64,000 nucleotides of DNA from Arthrinium phaeospermum. Its lineage: Eukaryota; Ascomycota; Sordariomycetes; Amphisphaeriales; Apiosporaceae. Where the stretch lies: the NCBI GenBank assembly GCA_006503535.1, contig QYRS01000012.1:558001-622000 (forward strand). Direction: 5' to 3'. The notes below the pieces were generated by a model that saw only the letters and a list, made by a program, of their open reading frames with translations, was not told where the DNA came from and searched no databases. A program made the position numbers and the translations under genes. Position 1 is the first letter of the stretch, and the number at the start of each line of letters is the position of its first letter. Below, in pieces: positions 48,800-61,283 of this stretch.

Positions 48800-49898
48800 A
48801 TGTCCAGCGGCAGCGACATAGATCGGCGCAATCGCTACGAGTACAGATCCGAGGGTAGCGAGCTGGAGCGCGTCAACAGCGATGGCCGCAGTTCCATCAA
48901 TTCCTTCTGGTCCTCGTGCCGCAGCCCTGCGTCGACGTCGACAGCACCGACGCTGTGGCAGCCGGACGAGTGGAATGTCTGGATTGCTCGTCGGGCCGCG
49001 CTCAGACAAAAGTCCAAGGAGGCCTCGGGGCGGGTCGAGGACCAGGTCATCGGCCCCGTCTACGAGCGCATCATGGGCTCGCTCTGCGACTTCCCGGAGA
49101 AGGCGGCGCGGGCCTGTGCCTTCAACCTGCTCAAGATGATACTCATGTGGGGGTACTTCACCTACAACAAGGCCCTGAACCCGAAACAGGCAAAGTCGGG
49201 AGGGGACCAGATGGTCCGGCAGCTTTCCCAGATCGGATACCCCCTCCGGGATGACAAAGAGGTCAGGGTGTTCCTCAAACGCCTCCGCCGTAGGGTATGC
49301 AGATACAAAATCCTCCCAGATTGTCCAGCCGATGCTAACCCAAGACTACTAGATGCCTCTGGCCGAAATTATGAAGAAAACCTTCAAGCGAGATATCGCG
49401 CTGATCGATGCCATCCTCCCCGTCGCCAGGAAGCTGGGGTCTTTGGGCATCAAGATCGTCGTCTTTGAATGGCTCTGGGTGGAGAAGTTGAACGGAAGGC
49501 GATATGAGCACCTTTCGCGCGACGTCCTGATCCAGAGCATTGACGAGCTGCAGGCGGCGCACGGGGAGGACTTCCCGCGGGAACAGGCCGAGCTGCTCAA
49601 GCAGTGCGTCTTCGAGTATGACAATGACAACTTGGTGGTCGAGTTCCTGCGGCTCAACTGGGAGCTGGAGTGGCATCTCGACGCAAAGAGCCTCGAGGCG
49701 GAGCGTTACATCCTGGCCAAGTTCGTTGGCGACTCCGAGTATCCCCGGTGGGTGTGCAGCAAGGCGTACTACGCCTTCGAGTCGGCCACGGCCCCTATCA
49801 AGTACTACAACCGCGTCGTGAGCGGGTTGCATCGATGCGGGAGACGGGGGCTATACATGTCTGACGGGGAACTGGCTCGCGTGGGGAGTAGCCCTTGA
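48800..49898 (+). CDS. Unrecognised spliced protein (346 aa)
   Basis: Exons 48800-49294 and 49353-49898 with a 58-nt phase-0 intron (GTATGC..TAG). The start MSSGSDIDRRNRYEYR has a CACCATGT context; an in-frame ATG 75 nt upstream would add a hydrophobic leader (LLTVLRRIYLVIAVAIAG), so a signal-anchor form cannot be excluded. The body is helical and acidic/aromatic: VEDQVIGPVYERIMGSLCDF, ALNPKQAKSGGDQMVRQLSQ, LGIKIVVFEWLWVEKLNGRR, DNLVVEFLRLNWELEWHLD. Two WExxW-like patterns are visible, but I know no family with these. There are no frame changes, unlike most neighbours. The downstream half is rich in charged residues and looks globular and cytosolic. Confidence 0.75.
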
Positions 49899-50604
49899 AT
49901 GGCAGCGTTTACATATCCGCCTGTGTAGGTACATACATACTTGGGTATAATGTGGATTGGATCTATCACCACTTACAGACTGTGGTTCCGGCATTGGCTG
50001 GAGGCCATTCATTACTTCTGAATCATCGAGCCATTGCGGCTGATGTTACAGTTCAACCCACGCGCAGCTTTCTGTGGTATAAATTGACACATGTCATGAG
50101 AAATTAAATGAGGGATCAAGCCAGAAGTCAGGATCATCTGTAGGATTAGTAGGAAGAAGGTGAAGCTCTGATGATGATCTTGGCTTTTCGAAAGGGTCCA
50201 GCTTCGGGTACCTGCAGGTGCAGATCACGTGGTGATAGTGGGCTATTATTCAATGCACCTGCCCGAAGTTCCAGTAAATTTTTAGTGCAAGTACGGGTGC
50301 CCTCTAGGTTGATCATCCCCCTCCAGTAAAAGCAGCAGCGGGTCAAGACTCACCACTCTATTGGGACTCGAACTGGAGCTTATCGGGGCACTTTGCGACA
50401 ACGTCCAGTCTAGTCGAGTCGAGTTCGAATCCGAACTTTGAGGGACCTATCGCATTCTTACATAACTTACCAATTCGAACCCTTGCTGTCGCTTGTCGCA
50501 TCGCATAGCCCTCCGCCCGGGATATGTCGACAACCATGAAGACATAGTCGCCGCATTGCTTCCAGCACCACCCATCCTTCAATTCCACAAAGCACCCCGC
50601 CGCA
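49899..50604. other. Intergenic region
   Basis: No gene is supported. TCGAGT repeats occur near 50412-50430. Confidence 0.4.
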
Positions 50605-52830
50605 ATGCCCAAGAAGAACCAAAAGGCCTCGGCGGCCGATGCGTCGAGTCAATCGGTGGACTCCAATCCCAACACCAAAAAGGCGCCAAGGGAGCTGCTG
50701 CGACCGCGCCCCCATCGCCCGCCCTGGTGATTTGCCGGAACAAGTGAGTATTGCTGCAACGGCGAACCTGCGCAAATGCGATTCTAACACGATGGCTTCA
50801 GGCATTGGCGCTACATATCCTCGTTCCATGGACCTTGGTTGCAATTGCCTCTGGAAGTGCTCGAGACCTTGGCGAATGCGAACTACTACATGCCCCTGCC
50901 CCGGCCCGTCGACCCCGCCGTCTTCTACGATCTCGTCAAGATCCGACAACTGGGGACAATGCCACCGATCTCGCCGTACGTGCGGCCAATGGCATCACCA
51001 CTTCGCCCAAGACGAGTTCCCTGGCCGGGGAGCCGCCCAACAATGGCCGCTCTAGGCTTGGGCTTTGGGCAAGGAGGAATGAAACTCAGTACGGAGCGGC
51101 GGCACAAATTACGAGAGCAAGCCACACAAAAGCTATCCAAGGCCTATCGCATAGACGAGATTGCCTCGAGCGTCGCCACTATGCAGTCCACCTCCACTCT
51201 CGAGAATGTGGCGGCGCTGGTGATGCAGAGGCTTCCAAACGACCCCGACGCCAACTATGTCAACTTCTTCCATGAGAAGATCCCGAGTAGACAGCTCGCC
51301 GAATGTACAGACCTTCACACTCTGGATTCCATTATTAGCCAGAGACCAGCCGATTGCGAGCCACTCAGGACCCGAGCCATCGTGCGCATGTTCAAGGAAG
51401 ATTTCGAAGGTGCTGCCCGCGACTTGACCTCTGCCCTGAATGTCTTCCGGCTCCACCAGCCCTCACACAAGCCGGTCTACGAGAACAAGCAAATCGAGAG
51501 GAGGAATGGACGGCGCCGGGAACTGCCCTCGTTAGATGAGCGCGATCAACCCAGCAGTACGGAAGTGCAGATCCTGTTCCAACGGGCAGGTTGCTACCTT
51601 ACACTAGCATGCGATCATGTGGAGCCTTCCCTACCGCAGTCTCGGGGCGACACTACACCCAAGGAGCCGGTGCCCGAGGCTGAGAGCCCCGATGCGACTG
51701 GGAGCACAAATGGCGCCGGTGAGCAGGAGGCACAAGATGCCAGCGCAGCATCACAGGAACCAACTGAAAAGGAGAGTCATAGTATGAAGTCAGTCAGGCT
51801 CTATGCGAAGCGCGCCCTTCGGGATTACATGGCTTATCTCGAGGAGCTTCATTATTCCCCGGACATGCCCATCGAGCTCTCGGATGACTTCACAAGGCAG
51901 GTCAACCAGGCGAATAATCGAGGCCGACGCTACCGTGGTCAGAATCCTGCCCAAGACCCTACTACCCCCACTGATGGGATCGAACCCCACAAGGTGTACA
52001 GACTGCATCAGCTATTCTCTGCGACACCCCCAGCGGATCTCCCCCCTTACCCTTCTACAGACCTTGTTACGGCATCTACACTGGAGGATCTCCCAACCAC
52101 GACAGAAATGGTCACTTACCACCCACTTCTCACCGACGCGTTGCATTCGTTGCTTCTTTGCCACGCACTTATCCAGACCTCGTCCAAGGAGCTCCAGCGT
52201 CACGCCCATATGGTTGCTCGTTTAGCCAGACTTGCAGACGGTTATCCTGTCTTCCAAGCTAGTAGGTCGCCAGCCAGGGCTGACTGGATTGAAGTCTTGC
52301 GCCGTGCGGAGAACTGGATTGAGCTGTCGACTTCGTGGGAGGTCCTGTGTGCTCCGGCGCCTCTCCCGAACCAAATGTCACTTGATGGATATGTATCGGC
52401 GGCCACCGCCAATGCCAACGCTCTTGCCTTAACTGGAGGAAAGAGCTCGGCCGAGGCAGAGGAAGAAGAACGTAAAAAGGCCATGCAGCACAAGGCTATA
52501 GTAGAGGCTTTGGAAGACGATCGTGTTCACGACGAGGCAAGCTTCAAGGCAGCCATTCTTGCACGTCAGCGGAGAGCCGAGGCGGATCTCGCCGCCGCCA
52601 ACGGTAACGGTAACGGAAACTCTGCATCCTCTCCAGTCGTACCTTCACAGAAGCGGTGGGCGGTGGATGATGGGCGCGAGTATCCCATCCTTACTGAGCG
52701 CGCGGAAGCCGTGGCTCGATGGGTACGTGAAGCGCCTGCAGGAGCCGGCGTGACCACGACCAAGCGAAAGAAACGACCAGGTAGGAAGCCCGCCGTGGCC
52801 GCTGCCGCAAACAGCACCGAGTCCCTTTGA
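50605..52830 (+). CDS. Conserved ascomycete helical-repeat protein, frameshifted
   Basis: Exons 50605-50743 and 50802-52830, intron 58 nt; about 720 aa. It starts MPKKNQKASAADASSQ, then VICRNKHWRYISSFHGPWLQ, LPLEVLETLANANYYMPLPR and DPAVFYDLVKIR. After a low-complexity stretch come KAYRIDEIASSVATMQS and TLDSIISQRP..EPLRTRAIVRMFKEDFEGAARDLTSAL, which looks like a TPR helix pair. The C-terminus is basic (TKRKKRPGRKPA) and could be a nuclear signal. Homologues are widespread in filamentous fungi, and I recall them being labelled 'histidine kinase group protein'; no kinase motif is visible here, so that label says little. The frame changes near 50680 (A run), 50955 (then DNATDLAVRAANGI) and about 51050 (returning to GFGQGG); the last two compensate each other. 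Confidence 0.8.
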
Positions 52831-55506
52831 CAGTGTCCGGCCACAACGGACCAAATGAGATGAGAGACCAGCGTAGGTTATGAGCATAGGCCATAGAAAG
52901 CAAGTAGTATCTTCTTTTTACTGAAGGGCTATCATGCACAGCGTTACGATGTATTGCATAGGAATAATACACCGTCTTGGCCACAAGTCGACTGCTACGT
53001 TTCTTTGACCTCAGAACCAGTGAGTTCGTGCCTCTGCTTGTGGTGTGCTGACTGTCCAGCAGGCGTGTTTGTTTGTCCGTGTCTTGAGTGTAATGCAAGT
53101 TGACGACGCTAAACGGACCGATGAGATAGATGCATGGTAAGTACCTATGTAATCCGCAGCCCCAAAGCTGGCTGGTACGGGAGCGGAACTCGGGTTTCCG
53201 ATCTGCTTTGCCGCATTTGCACTACGGGTTTCCGTTGACCAGCGTTCTGTGGTGTCGAATGGGGCAGTCTCCGGAAATTTGCAAGGGTGACGGAATGATA
53301 CGATGTTGGCTGTCATATCATTCGGCTGCTGCACGAGTACGGATTTCGGGCAACACGGCCGCCTGAGCCAGTCCGCTCGGGTACCCGAGGCCTGGAATTT
53401 GTGGACAAACAGCTTATAGCGGCCTTGAGTATTACCAGTCCAACTCTATTTTATGAGTTCTATGTAAGTGAGGCGTAACGGCGGGTGGCAGCCAGCCTTC
53501 CTGCTCGAGCTTCTGGGTAGCACTGGACTCGAGTTTCCACGACAGCTCCAAATGTAGCCCATTTCATCATCTTGCAGTTTAGTGACAACCCACAAGAGAA
53601 ACACCTCATGGATTGCACTGGCTTTAGCCTCGATTTGTCGTATGAGGTTTCCAAGATCCCACCGGATCTGGAATCGACAAACGTACGGCAACTGGACTCA
53701 GACCCCCCTTCGTCTTATTAGCGGAATGCTTCTTCTCGCCCTCTTGGTGGTGCTTGCGAGAAGATCTGGCGAAGGCGCCGTCGGCACGGCTTCCGCTGGG
53801 TGGGTATTGGAAGATCATCGTCGGTCTATCATCACATGTGCACCACTATACCCGACAGAGAAGGAATGGCCACCCTACGTCGAGCTAACCTGGAACAGGG
53901 GGCGTTGAGCAGGTATTGATTGCTCACATGAGGCTGCCCGCCGGTGCGGAAGCTGCTGCGGCCACTAGATTTCGTGGGCGTGAGACGACGTATGTATCTT
54001 GCGCATCTTACACACCAGTGGACTCCAGGTTACCGGGTAGTACAGTAGACCTGGCAGTCCAATCATGCCCGTATGATTTCTCATGGAGTTTACAAGCCAG
54101 GAACAGCCCCTAGACTATCAACTTTGAACCTCACAACCCGAGATGGATCGCCATGAAATTGTCGATATCTGGCCTAGCAGCCAGCAAGTCTTAGCACGTT
54201 TGACAGATGCTTAATCGCACGCCGTCCTCTATTTCTCGAATGCTTAGCGATTGCTAACAGTAAAGATCGTCTACAACAAGCTCTCGTTAGATTGACCAAG
54301 ACTCACCAAGAGAATGCTGGGCGGCAGAGCAGCGATCTGGACCGACATGTTGAGGGTGCGCTCGTTTACCAGACTTCTTAGTTGGAACTTCCCTGTCTCG
54401 CCCATATTAAGGGCTTGTGCGGGGAAATAAGAAATCACAGGGAACAAGCCGACGGCCACGCCAAACCGCTGTGGAGTATCCCTGCCCATTCCGGGGGTCA
54501 TGCACGCCAACAAGCATCGCCATGGCCTTCTCTCCAACGGTTTTGGGTGGAAAAGACTCGCTCCTTTGGCTCGGCCAGGCATCCATCCAGCTATTGCTGC
54601 AGACTGTCACGTTCAGCGTGGGGTTTGAAGACGACCCTGGAAGCCCTGGTCGAATCACCGGTGGACATGCCGTCTGCACATTGGCCCTAGCGCCATATAA
54701 GACGACTGCATCTCGCCATCGTCGTCGCATCCGGCAGATGGCCTCCGTTCTGGGTTGGGACCCCTGAATAAAAACCCTCCAATCAGCGCCGGCCGTCCCT
54801 GCCGGGTTGGGCAACTTGGCTCGGCCCAACTGAAGGTAAACATGCAATGCGCTAGTTTTTTCCATGCAAACCACGATGCAGCTCGAATGGTACCGGTGCT
54901 CCGTCACCGCACTCCTCGGCAAGGGTGTTATTGCCCACCAGCCTGCCGTAGCCCACAACGATGGAGGCGTACTCCACGACAGTGACCAAATTACAGCTCT
55001 CTCTTCACTTTGCTTCCTTCTCGAACCGTGCCAAGAGGTCACCATCGTCTGCGAAGCTTAGCTACATCTAGTTAATCGAGGGGCTGCCACTCCCAGAATG
55101 GTCCGGGGACAGTTTGCAGAGTATCTCCGGGCCGCCACCCGATTGTCGCCTGCTCCTCCTAACGTGCCAGTAAGAAGAAGCCTCTCGGACGGCCGAGTGA
55201 CTCCATATGCGTACGTTTGTGGTGCCCGCCGCTGCTGGCATGGCCTGCGAGCGAGCAAGCGACTTGCTTCCTCGTCTCTGTATTACGTGTGGCAAGGAGG
55301 CAAGGCGGGCCATGATGTCGGATGCAAGGGACGACATTCCCCTTCCCCTACCTGAAAGTGAAATGAGGTGAAGCAAGTATAATCATCATCCTGCGCCGCT
55401 GTAATATCGAATCTCTTTCTATTACCACCCTCATCCATCACCAGCAGTAACTTCCTCACTGATCTTTCTTTCCTCGCCCACAGAGTTCCTGCTCACGCCC
55501 GTCGCC
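52831..55506. other. Intergenic region and GH7 promoter
   Basis: No supported gene. A 212-codon minus-strand frame at 54407-55045 lacks recognisable character. The last ~500 bp should include the promoter of the cellobiohydrolase; I could not identify a clear XlnR-type GGCTAA site in it by eye. Confidence 0.4.
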
Positions 55507-56903
55507 ATGTATTCCAAGATCGCGGCGATCGCGGCCCTTGTGGCCTCCGTCCGCGCCCAGAGCGCCTGCTCGCTCACGGCCGAGACGCACCCTTCCATGT
55601 CGTGGCAGCAGTGCAGCTCGGGCGGCAGCTGCACCAGCAAGTCGGGCTCCGTCGTCATCGACGCCAACTGGCGATGGACGCATAGCACCTCAGGCTCTAC
55701 CAACTGCTACACCGGCAACAAGTGGGACGCCTCACTGTGTAAGTAGCAGCAGTGCAACCAATAAACTTCGAAGAGGGAGGATGGCTGGCTAACGGATATC
55801 ACAGGCCCCGACGGCGCGACTTGCACCGAGAACTGCTGCGTCGACGGCGCCGACTACGCCGGGACCTACGGCGCCACCACCAGCGGCAGCGCCCTGTCGC
55901 TCCAGTTCCTCAAGCAGGGCTCCTCGGGCACCAACATCGGCAGCCGCTTCTACCTGATGGCGTCCGATACCAAGTACCAGATGTTCACCCTGCTGGGCAA
56001 CGAGTTCACCTTCGACGTCGACGCGTCCAAGCTGCCCTGCGGCCTCAACGGCGCCGTCTACTTCGTCTCCATGGACGAGGATGGTGGTGCGACCACGCAC
56101 AAGTCCAACACGGCCGGCGCCAAGTACGGCACGGGCTACTGTGACTCGCAGTGCCCCAAGGACCTCAAGTTCATCGACGGTGCTGCCAACAGCGAGGCTG
56201 GAAGCCATCCAGCAACGACGCCAACTCGGGCGTGGGCGAGCTGGGCTCGTGCTGCGCCGAGATGGACATCTGGGAGGCCAACAGCATCTCGACGGCCTAC
56301 ACGCCCACCCCTGCCAGAACTCGGCCTACCACTCGTGCAAGGGCAACGACTGCGGCGGCACCTCGGACGACCGCTACGCCGGCGACACTGCTCCGCCCAG
56401 AAGACGGCGTTCGGCGACATCGACGTCTTCGCGCAGAAGGGCGGCCTGGCCCAGATGGGCGACGCCCTCTCCAAGCCCATGGTGCTCGTCATGAGCGTCT
56501 GGGACGACCACGCCAGCAACATGCTCTGGCTCGACTCGACCTACCCGGCCGACAAGGCCGGCCAGCTCGGCAGCGAGCGCGGCTCCTGCGCCACCAGCTC
56601 CGGCGCCCCCGCCGACGTCGAGAAGAACCACCCGGACGCCAAGGTCGTCTACTCCAACATCAAGTTCGGGCCCATCGGCTCCACCACCTCGGGCAACGGC
56701 GGCTCCAACCCGGGAACGCCCAGCAACCCGCCCACCAGCACCACTACTCGCGCTGGCAACCCCGGCACCACGTCGTCGCCCCCGTCCGGCAACTGCGCGC
56801 GCTGTACGCTCAGTGTGGCGGTAACGGTTACTCCGGCCCCACTTGCTGCTCTTCGGGCACTTGCAAGAAGAGCAACGACTACTACAGCCAGTGCTTGAAC
56901 TAA
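55507..56903 (+). CDS. cbh1: GH7 cellobiohydrolase with CBM1, frameshifted and internally deleted
   Basis: Secreted cellulase acting from cellulose chain ends. Exon 1 55507-55738 carries a signal peptide ([17 protein letters not shown]) and [19 protein letters not shown]; a 66-nt intron follows; exon 2 runs to 56903. The catalytic motif EMDIWEAN (nucleophile and acid/base glutamates) is present near 56262, and [25 protein letters not shown] and [11 protein letters not shown] mark the end of the domain. A Ser/Thr/Pro linker and a CBM1 ([22 protein letters not shown]) follow. The frame changes near 56200 (GAGGCTGG), 56310 (C run), 56390 and 56803. At 56388-56391, DRYAGD runs directly into [10 protein letters not shown], so roughly 75 residues present in GH7 relatives are missing, including substrate-tunnel loops. 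It is either defective or misassembled. Confidence 0.9.
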
Positions 56904-57944
56904 GCAGAGGCCATGAGAATGAATGATCATGTATGACATGGTATGAGATAAAACAATACGAAAGGGGGAAGAGGGGAACAGACAGGCAGAGCAGCATGAT
57001 TGTTGGGCATTTTCTCGTTGTATATACTTTTTTCTTTCCCGCCTTTCTTGCGCTTTTCCTTACAGGTCAAAGTGGAGGATCTTTCGCGAGCTTGGGGCTT
57101 CCTGGTTCCAGCTTGCGCTTTCCAAATCTTGTATATAGATTACCTGCAAATATACACATAACCTCTCGTTCGAAACTTGACCGGAAACCCGCTTGATTGT
57201 GAAAAAAGAGGACCGGTGGCTGCTGGTATTGCCTCGGCGAGGGGTTCTTGGTTGATACTGGTATGGCACCAAAAAGAAAACGGGATTTCCCCTGCTTGGA
57301 ACTGACAGATGGGAACGTAATGTAACGAAAAGAAAGGAGAGACGTCAACGGCGAACTCGCAGCAAGTCGCTTCCATATCATTACATGAGCATCTGAGTTT
57401 TCAGCGCTGGTTTGGGTGGTGGTTGAAGGTAAAATCACTCGGTCGTCATAACCTCGAGGACACATGAGCGATCAATTGAAACTATGGCCAAAGGCCGGAC
57501 AGAAAGGGGTGGATTCACTGGCATATATAATTCTGCGGTATTGGGCAAAGTTATACGAAGGAACCGGAGGAAAGAGACACGTATGCACATCACAGCGCCA
57601 TGGGAAGCTAGTTGACGGTGGTGTGGTATGTAACCAAAGTTCTTTCAAGCCTGGATATATGAGGTGCATCATGATTGACCCAATATGCATTTAATCTATA
57701 TTCTGCGGATAAGGGGGGTGGGAGGAGTCCGTCTCCAACAGCCAAGTCGGCACTTGATGGCGACTGCAGCAGCATGCAAGGCTATGAGGTAGCATCATGC
57801 ACATTGCTTCCGTGATGCCAAGGACCCAGTACACAATTTCGAAAGTTTGATTCATCATTAGTTCGACAAGCCGCTGCTACTTATATACAGAGCAACCAAC
57901 CTATCCTGCAAAACCCAAAGCGGCCGAACTCATGTCTGGATCCC
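56904..57944. other. Intergenic region between convergent GH7 and sugar-transporter genes
   Basis: About 1 kb between two genes that converge. It should contain both 3' untranslated regions. No coding sequence is supported. Confidence 0.4.
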
Positions 57945-59765
57945 CTAAACGCTTCGAACCTCCCTCGTCTCCACCACCGCCTTCTCATCGACCGTCTCCG
58001 TCGCATGATGGTGGGGATCCGGCACCCCCATCTGCCCGCCCTTCTCGACGTGGTTCTGCCCGCCGAAGAGGACGTCGATCTCCTCGAGGGAGACCTGCTT
58101 GGTCTCGGGGACGAGGAACCACACAAAGACGGCGAGCAGGACGTTGACGGCCATGAAGAAGTACAGGCACTTGAGCCCCTCGCGCGCGAGGAAGACGGGG
58201 AAGAAACTGCTGAAAAATGGTGTTGGCCACGTTCTGCATCTGCGAGCACATGCCCACGGCCTGCGCCCGCACGTTGACCGAGAACACCTCGGCCGTCCAG
58301 ATCCACACCGTCGCGCCCCACGACGGCTTGTAGAAGAAGATGAACAGGAACAGCAGGAAGACGATGGCGATGCCCACGGGCTGCGACTTGGCCCGCTCTC
58401 GGTCGACGGCGTCGCGCCCGCCACGATGGCCACGGTGCCGATGGCGACGGCCATGCCGACGGCGCCGAAGATCAGCAGCCATCGCCGCCCGAAACGATCG
58501 GCAGTCCAAGCGGCGTTCAAAGTAAACTAAGAGAGCAGGGTATGTCAGTATTCCAATATTGCTAGAAGAAGGGTGGGTCAGGAAGCAATGCCGATTGAGG
58601 CGAATCGAAAAGATCAGACGCCAGACTTCAAACGGGATATGAAATCGCTATAGTTGCTTACCAGTATTCCGCAAGTTGCGTTCAACGCATTGATCAGGTT
58701 GATGGTCTGCTTTGAATCCCACACCTTGCTGTAGATGCTCGTGGAGTAAGAGTTGAGGGTGCCCTGCCCCGACAGCTGCTGGCCAATGTTGAGAGCAAAC
58801 GCGAGCCATAGACGGCGGCGAACAGAGGGGTCCTTGAACAGGGCCCAGTACGAGCTGCTGATGGCCTCCTTCTCGAAACTCGATGGCCTCGCGAATAGCG
58901 AGCACCTCGTCCTCAATCTCGGCCTCGGTGTCTCGGATCTTGGTGAGGGCCGCCCGGCACTTGGCGACATCGTTGTGCCTCTGGATCCACCAGCGCGGCG
59001 ACTCGGGCTGCAGGAAGATCAACGCGCAGATGGTGACGGGGCACAGGAGCTGGAAGATGACGACGAGCTTCCAGTCCCAGTCGCCGAGCTTCTCGACGTT
59101 CAGGCTGGTCGCGTAGGCGATCCAGTACGCGATGAAGGACCCGACCGAGTAGTTGAGCTGCCAGAAGGTCATGATGGTGCCGCGGATCTCGGACGGGGCC
59201 ACCTCGCTGATGTAGGTGGCGCCGGCGGTCAAGGAGAGACCCTGGCCGATACCGATGAGCACGCGGCCGCCGATGAAGCAGCCGAGATTGTGCCGGGGCG
59301 CAAACGCCTGCATGAAGGTTGCTATGATGACCAAGACGCAGCCCGAGGCCATGCCGATACGGCGTCCGAAATAGTCAGCCTGCGCAAAGCCGGTCAGTCA
59401 GAATGTTTCTGTTGTTTCGTGTAGGACCCATCCTAGATTGTGTCGGGGTCCTAGGTCGAGAGTACCTACCAATGGGCCGGCCATGAAGAAGCCTCCAACA
59501 ATGGCACCGATGGTGTAAGCCGTGTTGACAAGACCGATCAGGTAGGCATCGTCCTTTTTGTGGAGGTCAAAGTAGTCCAGCCAGTTGCTGACCCTTGGGC
59601 GGCGTTGAAGACCGAGGCATCGTAACCGTAGAGCACCATGCATGTCGCTGCGATGCAGATGTACCTGAGTCGGGATGTCAGGTTCGATATGCGTATAGGC
59701 AATTGCTACACCGGATTACATAGACTTACCAGTTGTACACCTCGTTGAGCTCACCATTGTGCCGA
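57945..59765 (-). CDS. MFS sugar transporter, frameshifted, first exon unresolved
   Basis: Minus-strand gene of at least four exons: one ending at 59730 (NGELNEVYNW), 59664-59470, 59379-58662 and 58526-57945, with GT..AG introns of 65, 90 and 135 nt. Sugar-porter signatures: MVLYGYDASVFNA, ADYFGRRIG (loop 2-3), GRVLIGIGQG, PESPRWW (end of helix 6), ADRFGRRW (loop 8-9) and VPETKQVSLEEID (after helix 12). It should import hexose or a cello-oligosaccharide across the plasma membrane; specificity cannot be read. Frame changes occur near 59590 (AAQG then SNWLDYF), 58870 (REAIEF then EKEAISSSYWALF), 58410 (then AKSQPVGIAIVFLLF) and 58215 (then FSSFFPVFLAREG). The start codon lies upstream of 59755: the final exon boundary CTCTTAG near 59798 suggests a further small exon. 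Confidence 0.85.
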
Positions 59766-61283
59766 TGTAGCAGTGGTCTGTTCCGACTGAACACTAAGAG
59801 GGAATCGAGCGATATGGGCCCGGAGCAATGCGACAACAGCACAGGATCGCATGTAGATCAAAGACGAGAGAAGGCAAGGCCACAGCGAACATGTTAGTAG
59901 ATATATGATTACTCTGCGCGCAGTGTCGCGTCCAACCCCTGTGAAATGCGAAATAGGATTACATCCTGTCAGCCTTTGCTGATATCCCAAGAGGACTGCG
60001 AGGGACCACCAGACTCTAGATATACGACAGGGCTCGATGATTGGCCCGGATATATCTCCCCCACGACCATTCGAAGCAGACCAGGAAGTAGACTCGATCA
60101 ACCCCAGACTCTGGATCCTAGCTTGAGTGCTTGGCCTTTTGCCCATGGGGTACTCCAGGGAATCCACGACGGGGAGCTAGGGCTGGAATGGAGCCTGCGC
60201 TTGGTGAACTAGTGCTAGGATCAATAGGGACCAATCCAGACTCGTATCGAGGCCCATCAGCTGGACGACGCAGGCGATAGAAAGTGATTGCAGGTAATAT
60301 TGCTGGCGGGAAAATTGGGAGGTGAGTTTCCACCAATGGCAATTCCGCCATCCCCAATGTCGTGCGGAAAGACCGGCGCCATTCGAGACTGCTGTGCGGC
60401 TTGCTCTGCAGAAGCAACTCCAGGGAATCCACGACGGGGAGCTAGGGCTGGAATGGAGCCTGCTTGGTGAACTAGTGCTAGGATCAATAGGGACCAATCC
60501 AGACTCGTATCGAGGCCCATCAGCTGGACGACGCAGGCGATAGAAAGTGATTGCAGGTAATATTGCTGGCGGGAAAATTGGGAGGTGAGTTTTCCACCAA
60601 TGGCAATTCCGCCATCCCCAATGTCGTGCGGAAAGACCGGCGCCATTCGAGACTGCTGTGCGGCTTGCTCTGCAGAAGCATGGGAGTAGCAGCATGGCAG
60701 CAATAGTGCACGAACACAGTGTCGGCTAGCCCCTCGCCTTATCTCGACTGCAATGGAACCATGCGGCTCTGTGACTGATAGTTGGGATGATTCGTCTCAT
60801 CATTTACCCACAGGGCAGGAGTGAGGGGGATTGGGGATGCCTACATCCATGTACAACCCTAGCCGCTTGCATCAATCAATATGTGTAATCTGTTGACCGT
60901 ATCCTCCCCCATGCCTCTCCAGGTTTACAGTGGAAAGGAAGGGAGACCCACAGCAGAGGGTCGGGGAAGCGACGGCTCTGGGGATAGCGTATGCAGGTTA
61001 GCCCATTGCTCCACCAGCCATATTCTGCCAACCAGGGAAGCCCATCACCAAAGAGATCCCGAAAGACGGGACAGCGCCTGTTTGAGCCATAATCAATCTT
61101 GGTTGACCAGGGACGCGGCTCTGATACCAGTGCGGTATGTATTGAGATGCGCGACTGCGCGATAAGACTGTTTCCCGTTTGCTGACGATTGAATTGCCAT
61201 GCTGGGGTCTTGACGCGATTCATGCCAACCCCTCTGGCTGTCGGCCCAATAAGCAAATCGAAAATTGCTAGGATACCACGCCA
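59766..61283. other. Intergenic region with tandem duplication
   Basis: Apart from a possible first exon of the sugar transporter at its left edge, it contains the 265-bp tandem duplication at 60152-60680 and no supported gene. Confidence 0.4.
60152..60680. repeat. Tandem duplication, two 265-bp units
   Basis: Unit 1 is 60152-60416 and unit 2 is 60417-60680, directly adjacent. They differ by two small indels: CCTGCGCTTGG versus CCTGCTTGG, and GAGTTTCC versus GAGTTTTCC. Each unit begins ACTCCAGGGAATCC and ends TGCAGAAGCA. Near identity implies a recent event. There are no terminal repeats or transposase. Confidence 0.93.

Noticed and set aside
51970..51985. Sequence resembling a tRNA T-arm (GGGATCGAACCCC on the + strand)
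   Set aside because: It lies inside the coding frame of the helical-repeat protein (TDGIEPHK) and no other tRNA arms surround it.
54407..55045. 212-codon minus-strand open frame upstream of the cellobiohydrolase
   Set aside because: No domain or family character, and overlapping frames of similar length exist on the other strand.
59751..60167. 138-codon minus-strand frame as a possible first exon of the sugar transporter
   Set aside because: It reads in a different frame from NELNEVYNW and has no transporter N-terminal features; only a small exon near 59755-59797 is plausible.
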